A DNA stretch of 64,000 nt from Rhodospirillaceae bacterium (GTDB lineage: Bacteria > Pseudomonadota > Alphaproteobacteria > UBA8366 > Aestuariispiraceae): NCBI GenBank assembly GCA_002709955.1, contig PAQY01000013.1:248001-312000 (forward strand), given 5' to 3'. Within the stretch, counting starts at the first letter, position 1. Each line of letters begins with the position of its first letter. Made by a program: the position numbers and the translations under genes. The notes beneath the pieces were generated by a model that worked only from the letters and a program-made list of their open reading frames with translations, was not told where the DNA came from and ran no database searches. This document shows positions 1-9,577 of the stretch, piece by piece.

Positions 1-541
1 AAGACCCTGCGACAACCCAACCCAGTCTGGTTTCGATAAAGTCTCGAATGGGGGCCCCAAATTTCCACAGCAGGGCCGCGACCAGGAAGAACCGCGCCCC
101 GCGCCCCACAATTGAAGACGCCATAAAGGCCCACGGATCCAGCCCCAGCGCGCCAGACGCAATGGTGACGACCTTATACGGAAACGGGGTCATACCGCCG
201 CCCAGGACGATCCACCACCCATTTTCCGCGAAATCCCCCTGAATGCCCTGCAATGCCTCCGTCGCGCCATACAGGGCGACCAGCGGCCGCCCGATGGATT
301 CGAACAGGAAATGCCCGATTCCATATCCGGCCAAGCCGCCCAATACAGAGGTAACGGTACAGATCAGGGCAAACCGGAACGCCAAGTCCGGGCGCGCCAG
401 GATCATGGGAATCAACAGCACATCGGGCGGTATCGGAAAGACCGAACTTTCGATAAAAGAAACCGCCGCCAACCACCAAACCGCATGGCGATGCGCGGCA
501 AGAGACAACGTCCAATCATACAGGCGATGCAGCAGGAGCAT
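1..541 (-). CDS. DedA/YqaA-like (SNARE-associated) inner-membrane protein, C-terminus cut off
   Basis: Reading leftward from ATG at 541, the frame stays open to the window edge (about 180 codons). It carries the YqaA/DedA hallmarks: an N-terminal hydrophobic stretch with a F-I-E-S-S-x-F-P-I-P-P-D-V motif (about residues 24-36), a Gly-rich G-G-L-A-G-Y-G-I-G-H segment, and further on G-G-G-M-T-P-F-P-Y-K-V. These acidic/proline and T-P-F-P-Y-K motifs are typical of the SNARE-associated/VTT family, which is linked to lipid-carrier recycling and membrane homeostasis. Several hydrophobic segments indicate a polytopic inner-membrane protein. The start lacks a strong ribosome site, so the N-terminus is tentative. 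The C-terminus lies outside the window. Overlapping open frames in this stretch look like shadows because only this frame gives a recognisable protein. Confidence 0.8.
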   Translation of the reverse strand, partial: MLLLHRLYDWTLSLAAHRHAVWWLAAVSFIESSVFPIPPDVLLIPMILARPDLAFRFALICTVTSVLGGLAGYGIGHFLFESIGRPLVALYGATEALQGIQGDFAENGWWIVLGGGMTPFPYKVVTIASGALGLDPWAFMASSIVGRGARFFLVAALLWKFGAPIRDFIETRLGWVVAGS

Positions 542-641
542 GGGGGGTCCATTTTCTTAACGGTTTCCTGCTGTTAGCCCATACGACCATTATCGTCCAC
601 AAAATAACCAGACCTGCAGTTACAAAGCGACAATCAGATTG

Positions 642-1442
642 TTAAAACATGCCATTGTTTACAGCCATTTGATGACCGATTGGAATGTCGGAATTTAGAT
701 AAAAGGGGGAAGAGTCTAAGCGCATTAAATCAATTATAATCTGCTGATGTTCCAAAGATTTATTCCTGATGGCTATGTCTGCCGATGATCCGGCGTAGAA
801 GTGTGCTGGTTCACAATTATAGTATGTATTGTTTGTGCACACAGGATTGATTTTATTTCGGAAATCAAATCGGATGGCACAGTCCAAGCCCTGTTGATTT
901 GGAATAATAGCTGTCTGGTGTATTTCATTTAGTTTACCCAGCAGGTCGGGCCAAGGCATTGCTGGCAATGCCTGAAGCATTCTAATCTTATTATTAAAAT
1001 CGGGCTCTATATTAAGAAACGAACCGACTGTATGATGAGTGCTAGGATTTCCGCTCGGACCAAAAGTTTGGGTATTGTCTTCGACTGAATAGAGATTTCC
1101 GCGTTTCCAAACGATCACAAATGCAGATCGTGGCTTTAAGACTACCCAATATGATGTTTTGTTGGTGTTAGGGTTATTTACCCCAAAATTACGGGTAAAA
1201 GGTCTTTGCTGTAATGTTATGTATAAGCAAGATTTTGGGATACTTTTGTCTCTTAGTTTTTCTATTTCAAGGTCAATTTCGGACGGGTTCACCGGCAAAG
1301 TAGATGGGGCGGAAGCACCCTTAACCGTGCCGCTATTTGGGAAAGATGAAAAAAAATCAGTACCGGAAAGTGAAATAATTCCAAATACAAAAAGAAGGAG
1401 TATTGAAAGTTCAGATAGAGTGCTTTCTACAATTCGTGACAT
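642..1442 (-). CDS. Hypothetical membrane-anchored protein, last gene of the five-gene operon
   Basis: A 266-residue protein with one N-terminal hydrophobic segment (about residues 10-28) that would act as a signal anchor. The rest is soluble, presumably outside the inner membrane. A short cluster with four cysteines (about residues 185-210) could form disulfides in the periplasm. I recognise no family. Its ATG directly abuts the TAA of the preceding gene (TAAATG on the minus strand), so it is almost certainly translationally coupled to the membrane protein upstream. The DNA is clearly more AT-rich than the metabolic genes to the right, which suggests horizontal acquisition of this part. Function unknown; the operon context suggests an envelope-associated partner. 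Confidence 0.7.
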   Translation of the reverse strand: MSRIVESTLSELSILLLFVFGIISLSGTDFFSSFPNSGTVKGASAPSTLPVNPSEIDLEIEKLRDKSIPKSCLYITLQQRPFTRNFGVNNPNTNKTSYWVVLKPRSAFVIVWKRGNLYSVEDNTQTFGPSGNPSTHHTVGSFLNIEPDFNNKIRMLQALPAMPWPDLLGKLNEIHQTAIIPNQQGLDCAIRFDFRNKINPVCTNNTYYNCEPAHFYAGSSADIAIRNKSLEHQQIIIDLMRLDSSPFYLNSDIPIGHQMAVNNGMF

Positions 1443-2342
1443 TTATAAGTCACTCTTGTTTTTGCGGTGACCCCATTTACGAACTACATAGTGTGCAAAA
1501 TCAGATATTTCATTATTTGTATTTAGATCATATAAATTTAAATGAGGTGTTGTTCTGGAAATTCTTGTTACTTGTAATAACTTTATGTCTTCTTGGCCAA
1601 GGTTTGGACGACTTCCGTCTGGATGCATTCTGCACGTACAATCCTTTATCTGATTTAGTAAAGTTATGATATTCTTTGCCCAGTTGGTTTTAGAAAAATT
1701 GCTCCAGTCCAATACATTTGAACTATGTTTGTCATTATTATTGAATCCAATATTGTCCATTAGGCTGCGTGTTATCAGGCCAAAGATCGTTGAAATGATC
1801 GCCGCCCCCGCTATTGGAACAATTTTTACCCCAAATGCTAACCGAACATCCGTGCTGTTGCTGTTGCCTAGTATAGCGTTCTGGCCAGCCAAATTAATAA
1901 GCAGTGATGTTGCAATTCCTGTTTGAAGGAATCCATAGGCCAAACTAGCCAAAGTGCATATAAACCCAATGAAATAAAATTTATCTGTAGACCAGCCGCA
2001 ATTAAATAAAGCCTGTTTTGGATCTATATTTTCGAGGGTGGCGGTTGGTTTTATATTTATATAATACAAATACAGAAAAATTAATAAATATAAAAAAACA
2101 AAAAATATTCCACCAAACATAGAATGAATTATCATCTGAATAGAATTGTCTACGCTTACAAAATTTAATAAACTATTTATATTATTATTTTGAATTATTT
2201 CTAATATTTTTTCATGAAAATTTAATGTCAGGTATATTGCGAAAAAAACTGGAGCCCCGTAGCCGATCAGATCAACGATCATGATTTTGAGTCTCAGATT
2301 TCTATAAAATGTTGAAGCTGGATCAGACGCAGTTTCTGCCAT
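1443..2342 (-). CDS. Hypothetical four-helix integral membrane protein
   Basis: About 299 residues from ATG at 2342, where an AAAGGA ribosome site sits 8 nt upstream; an in-frame GTG at 2348 is a less likely start. Hydrophobic stretches near residues 22-42, 72-97, 124-152 and 170-192 predict four transmembrane helices, followed by a polar cytoplasmic-type C-terminal tail of about 100 residues. No catalytic motif or family is recognised. The gene is AT-rich, with poly-A/T runs and Asn/Ile-rich codon use unlike the flanking housekeeping genes. It sits 39 nt after the deoxyribosyltransferase-like gene and abuts the next gene with no gap, so it belongs to the same leftward operon. Confidence 0.7.
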   Translation of the reverse strand: MAETASDPASTFYRNLRLKIMIVDLIGYGAPVFFAIYLTLNFHEKILEIIQNNNINSLLNFVSVDNSIQMIIHSMFGGIFFVFLYLLIFLYLYYINIKPTATLENIDPKQALFNCGWSTDKFYFIGFICTLASLAYGFLQTGIATSLLINLAGQNAILGNSNSTDVRLAFGVKIVPIAGAAIISTIFGLITRSLMDNIGFNNNDKHSSNVLDWSNFSKTNWAKNIITLLNQIKDCTCRMHPDGSRPNLGQEDIKLLQVTRISRTTPHLNLYDLNTNNEISDFAHYVVRKWGHRKNKSDL

Positions 2343-2381
2343 AACCACAATCCTTTATGACTAATAGTCTCGTTCTCACCC

Positions 2382-3110
2382 TCAACGATGATCGAAAAGG
2401 CGTTGTTGCAATTTTCGCGCGGCATAGTTGCTGTTGTCTTCGTTCAGCAGGGCGCGGATGCGGGCTTTCAGGAAGCGATCGAAGGCGTCGGTATCGTCAG
2501 AATCGTCGCTTCCTGTGTATTTTGTGGTGTTTTCGGCTTTGGTATGCATGGCGGGATAGGCGCCGTCCTGACCGATGGGGTCGCCAGCGGGTTTGTTCCA
2601 ATCGATGAATTGGCCGACGGAATGGATCAGATCATTGCGCGCGCTTTGAATGGTGTCGGCGACATTGGTCTCTTTGCTGGTCTCGACTTTCAGATGATCC
2701 TCTGAGGTCAGGCCATAGGGAATGGGACCGACGATGACACTGGGCAGGTCAAAGATATTGACCTGTTCCCGATCCAGCAGACCGATTACGGAATGGTTGG
2801 GATTTTCCTTTGCCACCGCATAGCGCAAGGCCAGGCAGAACATGACAATCGGGTCAGCGGTGGTGATATTGGCGATCACTAGGTCCGCTTTTGACGTATA
2901 ATCTTTGTGTTCGCGCGTCATGTTACCCGACCGCGTGATATGAGAGGATCGAACAATCCTGAATCCCCGACCGGTGATGGATGGCTCTATGATCTGATTG
3001 AAGATCGTATTTAAGTCGCCATGGGTCAGGGCATGGGGATGCGCGTCATCGCGCTGTTTCACAGGGGTCGGCTCCAGCACGAAGCACAAATTTGTATCTT
3101 TGATCGTCAT
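2382..3110 (-). CDS. Nucleoside 2-deoxyribosyltransferase/TIR-like domain protein, degenerate active site
   Basis: Start chosen at ATG 3110 because GAGAAGGG lies just upstream; longer frames run into the preceding gene. The first 110 of 242 residues follow the nucleoside 2-deoxyribosyltransferase/TIR-like pattern: beta strand with C-F-V-L-E-P (9-14), a His-Asp-rich helix leading to I-I-E-P-S (40-44), a G-F-R-I-V-R strand, then A-D-L-V-I-A-N-I-T-T-A-D-P (75-87). In active family members the last motif continues into an N-V-x-Y-E-L-G helix carrying the catalytic Glu. Here that helix reads I-V-M-F-C-L-A-L, so the Glu is absent and the protein may bind rather than hydrolyse nucleotides. The C-terminus is acidic and helical. 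Such domains act as sensors or NAD/nucleoside hydrolases in bacterial conflict systems; a role here is inference. Confidence 0.6.
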   Translation of the reverse strand: MTIKDTNLCFVLEPTPVKQRDDAHPHALTHGDLNTIFNQIIEPSITGRGFRIVRSSHITRSGNMTREHKDYTSKADLVIANITTADPIVMFCLALRYAVAKENPNHSVIGLLDREQVNIFDLPSVIVGPIPYGLTSEDHLKVETSKETNVADTIQSARNDLIHSVGQFIDWNKPAGDPIGQDGAYPAMHTKAENTTKYTGSDDSDDTDAFDRFLKARIRALLNEDNSNYAARKLQQRLFDHR

Positions 3111-3124
3111 TGTGTTTGCCCTTC

Positions 3125-3940
3125 TCAATATTCCAGGGAAAGCCGAAATGCCTTTGCTGGCATGGTTGTCTTGAAGAAATCGGTCCAAAAGGCGCGAAAC
3201 TGGGTCGCTGGGCCGGGGGGCAGTAAAGCCGCCGCATATCCTTTTTCTTCGATCAGACTCTGTTGTCCCAATCGCTTGCCAAAGCCAAAGGCCGAAACAG
3301 TCGCATTTGCCAGAAAGTGATTTTCGGGAATAACCCCACGCGCCTTGCGTTCCAATTCTTGCCGCGCTTTGAGATCAAACCCGTTGATTTTTTTGTTTAG
3401 CGGAGAGTATTCCAGCATATCGGAGAATATGTAGAATTTGCTGATTGAACTGTCGGCATATTGATAGGTCAGGTTCTCCAGGGTGTTGACCAGATGGGTC
3501 GTGTCAGAAACTGCGGGCACGGTGTTCAAATCATTCATGAACTTTGTAAATGCGGCGACAAACAGGCGTTTATCGCGCTGAATCAGAACATTCGAACAGA
3601 TATGCTGCCAGTTGGAATTGCCGGATTCGATTTCATCTGGACAGCCCGGGATGCAGGATGAAAAGGCGCGCGTTAAGGCACCGGGCTGCCCGGCGATCAG
3701 ATAAACATCCAACTGGTTGCCCGGAATCAGTTCCTGGAATATGCGATTGAAGCCTTCGGCAAAGCGCGTCATGTCGATGGTGTCGAAGTTTTCTGTTCGA
3801 TCAATCAGCATCAGGGTGTGGGGGGGCGGACTGGTAGGACCGCAATAGTTGGAATATGCCTGTGCCTGTGCGGTGTCGGGGGTGCTGACGCTGACAAGAA
3901 GTGCCAGAAATCCCAATAGGGACGGGTGTAACTTTGTCAT
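3125..3940 (-). CDS. Secreted von Willebrand factor A-like protein
   Basis: 271 residues with a clear signal peptide (cleavage after A-Q-A, about residue 26). The mature part begins with a VWA/integrin-like first strand, L-M-L-I-D-R-T-E-N (43-51), in which Asp47-x-Thr49-x-Asn51 sits where the MIDAS D-x-S-x-S loop would be. Later strands K-F-Y-I-F-S-D-M and V-S-A-F-G-F-G fit a Rossmann-like alpha/beta fold. Four cysteines (one near the mature N-terminus, three near residues 95-120) suggest disulfides. The substitutions make metal binding uncertain. The start codon overlaps the end of the upstream gene by 4 nt (ATGA), so it is coupled to the coiled-coil membrane protein. Likely a periplasmic adhesion or scaffold component; exact role unknown. 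Confidence 0.6.
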   Translation of the reverse strand: MTKLHPSLLGFLALLVSVSTPDTAQAQAYSNYCGPTSPPPHTLMLIDRTENFDTIDMTRFAEGFNRIFQELIPGNQLDVYLIAGQPGALTRAFSSCIPGCPDEIESGNSNWQHICSNVLIQRDKRLFVAAFTKFMNDLNTVPAVSDTTHLVNTLENLTYQYADSSISKFYIFSDMLEYSPLNKKINGFDLKARQELERKARGVIPENHFLANATVSAFGFGKRLGQQSLIEEKGYAAALLPPGPATQFRAFWTDFFKTTMPAKAFRLSLEY

Positions 3941-5280
3941 TCGACCAATACCTCCTCGCCCAAAAGTTTTAATCCGAAATTGCCAAAATAGACGGGCCGT
4001 TGCGACATGCGGGCCTGGGCATTGCTTTCCTGATAGGCGGTCAGTTGCTGGGACAGGATGTTCAGGACCGTGCGGATATCATTCTCGATCTGACGCTTTA
4101 GCTGCATCCGCTCTTCTTCAAGCCTTTGGATATCCTGATCAATTTGATCGGCCAATCGCTCGGCGGAGGATATCCGTTTGGACATATCGTTTTCCACGTC
4201 GGACGCATCGCGGTTGAAATCGCGCATATAGTAATCAACGGCACGTTCCGTCTGGCGCTTTTTCAAATAGGCTTGCTCCAGCTCTGGCTCCTTATCGTGG
4301 CGCAGGCAGGACAGAACCGTTCCGATCAGCAACACCAGCCCGTTCAAAAGCAACAAACCGACCTGGGCGAAGTTGCTTTCTGTCGGGTCGCCGAACAGAG
4401 CATTGGATAGATTTCTAAACAGGTTTGAAAAGAAGTTGCTGGCCCCGATCTGCGCCACTTCGGGTGGGGGTGTCGCCCCTGGCACCTGAATAATTGCAGA
4501 TTGCGCGGCAACCGTTGCCGTGACTTCCCCGCGCATCTGGAACAGCACCAGGATCATGGTCGCCATCAGCAGCAGGGTCAGCAGGATAAGCACCAAATGC
4601 CACACTTTATGCCAGCCGGACACAGCGATAAATCGCAGCATCTGGACGCCTAGAAAATGGGCCTGCAGGATAAAGGTCACACCGACCAGGAAGGCGATGA
4701 TGTAGGATATCCAGGCGGAAAATTCGAAGGATAACTGAATCGCCAATTGATTGACCGGCACTTCCAGAACAGCGAGAAACAGCAGGACCAGAATGTAAAT
4801 GGACAGCCACGAGAACCAGGGTCGGTCAATAATGGGTTCATGCATGCGCAAACTGGGCGCGCGCCCGAATTCGTGTTCCCGCTCGCGATAGGTCCGGTTC
4901 GCCTCATCCCGTTGCCGCACCAATTCGGTATAGCGATGCGATCCCTTGCCAACCAGGTCATTCACCCGTTGCAGGCGGGATTGCTTTTCCACATACAGCG
5001 AGCTTTTCCGTGAACTGTAATCGTCATCACGCAATGAGACGAATTCACGGATGCGCAAATCGATCTTGTCGATTTCGGTGCGCATGCGCCGGATATATTC
5101 GTTCAGGGCGGTCCGGGCTTCAGCAATGCGATAGGCCTCATGCGGAGAAAAGTCGGTATCTTGTGCCGCCGGTAATTCCCGGTAGCCATCCTCAGCCCCC
5201 CGTTGCCGATCAAGGCGCGCGTCTCTGCTGCTGAAATTCTGGTAATAAGCCAGAGTTTCAGCCGCTATAAATCTATCCAT
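3937..5280 (-). CDS. Hypothetical membrane protein with flanking coiled coils, first gene of the operon
   Basis: 447 residues from ATG 5280; a TTG at 5295 is in frame, but a run of G residues 5 nt upstream of 5280 fits a ribosome site better. Architecture: a highly charged helical region (45-140) typical of a coiled coil, three transmembrane helices (about 158-176, 189-210, 227-247), a periplasmic-looking Pro/Ala loop (250-300), a fourth helix (306-326), then a second long charged coiled coil (330-415). No known family is recognised. The layout of coiled coils on both cytoplasmic sides of a four-helix core resembles force- or signal-transmitting membrane proteins. The next gene overlaps by 4 nt. 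It heads the operon that runs leftward to 642. Confidence 0.7.
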   Translation of the reverse strand: MDRFIAAETLAYYQNFSSRDARLDRQRGAEDGYRELPAAQDTDFSPHEAYRIAEARTALNEYIRRMRTEIDKIDLRIREFVSLRDDDYSSRKSSLYVEKQSRLQRVNDLVGKGSHRYTELVRQRDEANRTYREREHEFGRAPSLRMHEPIIDRPWFSWLSIYILVLLFLAVLEVPVNQLAIQLSFEFSAWISYIIAFLVGVTFILQAHFLGVQMLRFIAVSGWHKVWHLVLILLTLLLMATMILVLFQMRGEVTATVAAQSAIIQVPGATPPPEVAQIGASNFFSNLFRNLSNALFGDPTESNFAQVGLLLLNGLVLLIGTVLSCLRHDKEPELEQAYLKKRQTERAVDYYMRDFNRDASDVENDMSKRISSAERLADQIDQDIQRLEEERMQLKRQIENDIRTVLNILSQQLTAYQESNAQARMSQRPVYFGNFGLKLLGEEVLVE

Positions 5281-6559
<1,279 letters not shown>

Positions 6560-6571
6560 AGCAAATCCCGA

Positions 6572-6589
6572 GCAAACGGAATCGTTTGC
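6572..6589. repeat. Short palindrome after mdh
   Basis: GCAAACG-gaat-CGTTTGC, a perfect 7-bp stem with a 4-nt loop, 13 nt after the mdh stop. Not followed by a T run. With the longer hairpin 32 nt downstream it resembles composite intergenic palindromes dispersed in many alphaproteobacteria. Confidence 0.7.
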
Positions 6590-6620
6590 GACGACGTATT
6601 TGCAGAGAAAACAAGGGGTA

Positions 6621-6660
6621 AGAACATCATGTGTGAGCTAATGCGAGCACATGATGTTCT
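6621..6660. repeat. Long perfect hairpin between mdh and ygfZ
   Basis: AGAACATCATGTG (6621-6633) pairs perfectly with CACATGATGTTCT (6648-6660) around a 14-nt loop. It lies between the convergent mdh and ygfZ-like genes and its last bases touch the ygfZ stop codon. There is no U tract on either strand, so it is better read as a dispersed palindromic element or an mRNA 3'-end stabiliser than as a classical intrinsic terminator. Confidence 0.75.
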
Positions 6661-7537
6661 AATCAGACAGGGTTATCCAGTCTGGAATTTCTGGATGAAG
6701 GGCGGTGCTGCCGGAAGTCAGCGCCGCCTTTCTTTTGACGGCATCCAGGCGCAGAAGGGCCAGCCCCCAATCCCCCGCGATGCTGAACAGCGTGCCTGCA
6801 TCCTTTCCCTCCGGCGTCAGGACCTGGCTGCCTTCTTCGGGTGTCCCGCCAGACAATCGGACCGGCAACAGGCGCTTTTTGGTCAGGCCCCTATATTTCG
6901 TGCGGGCCGTCAGTTCCTGGCCCATGTAACAGCCCTTTTTCCAGTCCAGGCCATTCAGTTCGTCAAAGCCGTGCTCCAACAAGATCGCCTTGTCGGGCTG
7001 AATATCCCGTGCACCATCCGGAATGCCCAGCGGGATGCGGTGGGCGTCCCAGTCCGCGCGGCTACGCTCGGTCGCGCCATGGTCCAACAACCAGGGGCGT
7101 GCCGCGTCTGCGGGGGCAATCAATCTGTATCCCATGGCGGGCAGGCGGGGATCTGCATACAACACGCCCCCGGCAAGAGTGTCTATCGTGCCATCGGTCA
7201 ATGGGTCCTTTGATCCATCCCCCCAGAGTGCAAAGCAGTGCAGCGCTGGTTCAACACCCAATTTGGCATCGGCCCGCAAGACATAGCGGCGCAATGTCTG
7301 CCCCAGATCCATCAGGCGATCACCGCCTTCGCAATCGATCAGAATCCGGTCGCCATCCTCGATCAGGAAAAAGTCATGACGAAATTTCCCCTGCGCCGTC
7401 AGCAGGGCCGACCACAGGGCGCGTCCGGGCTCCAGCTTGGTCACATCGTTGGATACCAGCCCTTGCAGAAACGCAACCCTGTCGGTCCCGGACAGCGTGA
7501 TGACGCCCCGGCCCGTCAGTTCGGCAAAATTTGTCAT
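6659..7537 (-). CDS. ygfZ: YgfZ-type folate-binding protein (GcvT-like, Fe-S cluster maintenance)
   Basis: 292 residues. The diagnostic YgfZ motif K-G-C-x-x-G-Q-E is present (201-208, with the conserved Cys203). The N-terminal part is GcvT-like (L-S-G-T-D-R-V-A-F-L-Q-G-L-V-S-N-D-V, near residues 15-32). The family binds tetrahydrofolate and supports repair or assembly of certain iron-sulfur enzymes such as MiaB; it is not an aminomethyltransferase. The ATG at 7537 was chosen for its AGGAGAG ribosome site and family-like N-terminus; an upstream frame to 7612 is spurious. Convergent with mdh. Confidence 0.92.
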   Translation of the reverse strand: MTNFAELTGRGVITLSGTDRVAFLQGLVSNDVTKLEPGRALWSALLTAQGKFRHDFFLIEDGDRILIDCEGGDRLMDLGQTLRRYVLRADAKLGVEPALHCFALWGDGSKDPLTDGTIDTLAGGVLYADPRLPAMGYRLIAPADAARPWLLDHGATERSRADWDAHRIPLGIPDGARDIQPDKAILLEHGFDELNGLDWKKGCYMGQELTARTKYRGLTKKRLLPVRLSGGTPEEGSQVLTPEGKDAGTLFSIAGDWGLALLRLDAVKRKAALTSGSTALHPEIPDWITLSD

Positions 7538-7684
7538 AACGCACTCTCCTTGACGCGAAACAGCTCTTTTACACAGGTAAGCATGACCGGTTCTGTTGGC
7601 AAGCGGTGGCAAGGCGGGTATAGGGTCCTCCCGATACCGGACCCAGCATTTGGACCAGCACTTGGAAAGGCCCGTTAAACCTCT

Positions 7685-8632
7685 ATGCGCCTGCTTTTCA
7701 TAACCTCCAATCGAATTGGGGATGCGGTTTTATCGACCGGTCTGTTGTCGCATTTGATTGATCGGGATCCAGGCATCCGTGTGACTATTGCGGCGGGCCC
7801 GGCCTCTGCCCCTTTGTTTGAGGCTCTGCCGGGGCTGGAACGGCTGATCGTCTTGAACAAGTCGCGCTTCCACGGTCATTGGTGGCGTCTGTGGCGGGCC
7901 GTTGGCTTGCGAAAATGGGATGTTGCTGTGGATCTGCGTCGATCCGCTGTTTTAAGCGCATTGCGGGCGGAAGAAAAACTGCGCGTACCAAAGCCTGTGC
8001 ACCCAATTCATCGCGTCGATGTTCTGGGCAGCATGGTAGGGCGTGCGGACAACCCGCCCCTACCAAAGATGTGGTGGTCACCCGTTCATGAGGAGCGCGC
8101 CACAGCCTTGGTCGGGTCCGGACATGGGAAAGTTCTGGCAATCGGCCCAACCGCCAACTGGGAGGGAAAGATATGGCCCGCCGATAGATTCGTATCGGTG
8201 ATTAAGGCTTTGACCGACCCAACTGGTCCATTGCCCAACGCGAAAGTGGCGGTCTTCGGTGGGCCGGGGGAGCGTGCACAGGCACTGCCGATCCTGCAAT
8301 CGGTGCCTGAAGACAGGCGCATTGATCTGGTGGGGACAGTAGATCTGTTGACCGCTGCGGCGGCAATGTCGCGAATGGCCCTGTATATTGGCAATGATTC
8401 CGGGCTGATGCATATGTCCGCTGCGGTCGGCACCCCGACTTTGGGGCTGTTTGGGCCATCGCAAGATGCCCTGTATGCGCCCCGTGGGCCGCGTGCCGCT
8501 TTTCTGCGAACACCGGAAACCATGGCGGAACTGATCGGTTTTCCAGGCTATGACCGGCATACGGTCGGAAGTTTGATGGGAAGCCTGTCCACCGATCAGG
8601 TTATTGCAGGCGCAAAGGATTTGCTGGAATAA
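7685..8632 (+). CDS. Glycosyltransferase family 9 (heptosyltransferase-like)
   Basis: 315 residues, GT-B fold of the LPS heptosyltransferase family, which moves ADP-heptose or a similar sugar onto the lipopolysaccharide core at the cytoplasmic face of the inner membrane. Seen: N-terminal M-R-L-L-F-I-T-S-N-R-I-G-D-A-V (the R-x-G-D acceptor loop), K-I-W-P-A-D-R-F (162-169) typical of the family, and nucleotide-sugar binding Y-I-G-N-D-S-G-L-M-H (234-243). It opens a glycan gene block continuing with GT2, ligase/polymerase, GT4 and asparagine synthase genes, so a role in LPS core or a surface glycan is likely. The exact sugar cannot be read from sequence. Confidence 0.88.
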   Translation: MRLLFITSNRIGDAVLSTGLLSHLIDRDPGIRVTIAAGPASAPLFEALPGLERLIVLNKSRFHGHWWRLWRAVGLRKWDVAVDLRRSAVLSALRAEEKLRVPKPVHPIHRVDVLGSMVGRADNPPLPKMWWSPVHEERATALVGSGHGKVLAIGPTANWEGKIWPADRFVSVIKALTDPTGPLPNAKVAVFGGPGERAQALPILQSVPEDRRIDLVGTVDLLTAAAAMSRMALYIGNDSGLMHMSAAVGTPTLGLFGPSQDALYAPRGPRAAFLRTPETMAELIGFPGYDRHTVGSLMGSLSTDQVIAGAKDLLE

Positions 8633-8640
8633 CAGCGCGG

Positions 8641-9429
8641 TTAGTTGTGAGTCCGGCGTTCCAGAATCTCACGCGCCTTTAAATGAATTTGCAGGCTATA
8701 GCCCGCCGCGAAAAAGGCCAGGGCAACGCCATAGATCCCTTCGCGATATCCCTTGCGCGCGATGTAGGATTTCCAGCCGCGTGTCAGAATTCGGCGCAGC
8801 GCGGAACTGAGGGACGGGACGGTATTCTTATCCACCGCATCCTGGGCCATCAGGGTTGTGTAGCGGTTCATCCGGTCGAACATATCGGCCAGATCCTTAT
8901 CCACCAGATGGATCAGGCCATGGCGCAGCGATCCCAACCGCGCCCCGGTTTGCAGGGACGGATGCACCCGTTCCGGGCCCCAGACCTTGGCCCCCTTGGA
9001 AAACAGGCGGGGTGCAGAGGCCGCACCATTATAGGCGCCCCAGCCATATCGTACTTCGCGGTCACCGATCATGTTGCGGATGGGGATCAGGTATAATCCG
9101 TCCGGGCTGGTCTGGATCAGGCCGGTCACTTCCTGGGCGACCGACTCGGTTGCGCGTTCATCTGCGTCCACTTCCAGAATCCAGTCGCTGGTGCAGGCCG
9201 CAATGCCCGTATTGCGCCGTTCCCCTTCGGACGGCCAACTGCCTTCGATGATTTTGGCCCCGGCCTGGTCTGCGATGGCTTTGCTGTTATCTGTCGTGCG
9301 GTCCAGGACGACAACGATCTGGTCTGCAAACCCTAATGATTTCAAACAGTCGGGCAGCATCGCCTGTTCATTCCGGGCGACGATCAGGCAGGATAGGGTC
9401 TTGCGTTCGGCTGTGGTGTTTTCCGTCAT
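8641..9429 (-). CDS. Glycosyltransferase family 2 (WaaE/KdtX-like)
   Basis: 262 residues, GT-A fold. Seen: L-S-C-L-I-V-A-R-N-E-Q start (12-22), D-R-T-T-D-N-S (43-49) and the metal-binding D-x-D in L-E-V-D-A-D-E (85-91). The C-terminal region ends in a hydrophobic A-L-A-F-F-A-A-G-Y-S segment that could peripherally anchor the enzyme. This matches the KdtX/WaaE group that adds glucose or a related sugar to the LPS inner core. ATG 9429 is the family-like start; a longer frame to 9630 would overlap the promoter of the divergent ligase gene. It points opposite to its neighbours within the same glycan block. Confidence 0.87.
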   Translation of the reverse strand: MTENTTAERKTLSCLIVARNEQAMLPDCLKSLGFADQIVVVLDRTTDNSKAIADQAGAKIIEGSWPSEGERRNTGIAACTSDWILEVDADERATESVAQEVTGLIQTSPDGLYLIPIRNMIGDREVRYGWGAYNGAASAPRLFSKGAKVWGPERVHPSLQTGARLGSLRHGLIHLVDKDLADMFDRMNRYTTLMAQDAVDKNTVPSLSSALRRILTRGWKSYIARKGYREGIYGVALAFFAAGYSLQIHLKAREILERRTHN

Positions 9430-9577
9430 GACCTTGCGTATATCCGAGATTTCCAACCCCGAAAAGGAAGGATTAATTTGCCTCTGGAAACGAGCATCTG
9501 TAGTCTCGCGCTGAAACCCGCGCGTCTGGCTGGCCCAGACGCTTCTTAAAATCGGATGATCCAGTGTCCGCGTGCTA

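Noticed and set aside
642-3110. AT-rich stretch as an insertion sequence or integrative element
   Set aside because: No transposase, integrase, terminal inverted repeats or tRNA site seen; composition alone is not enough.
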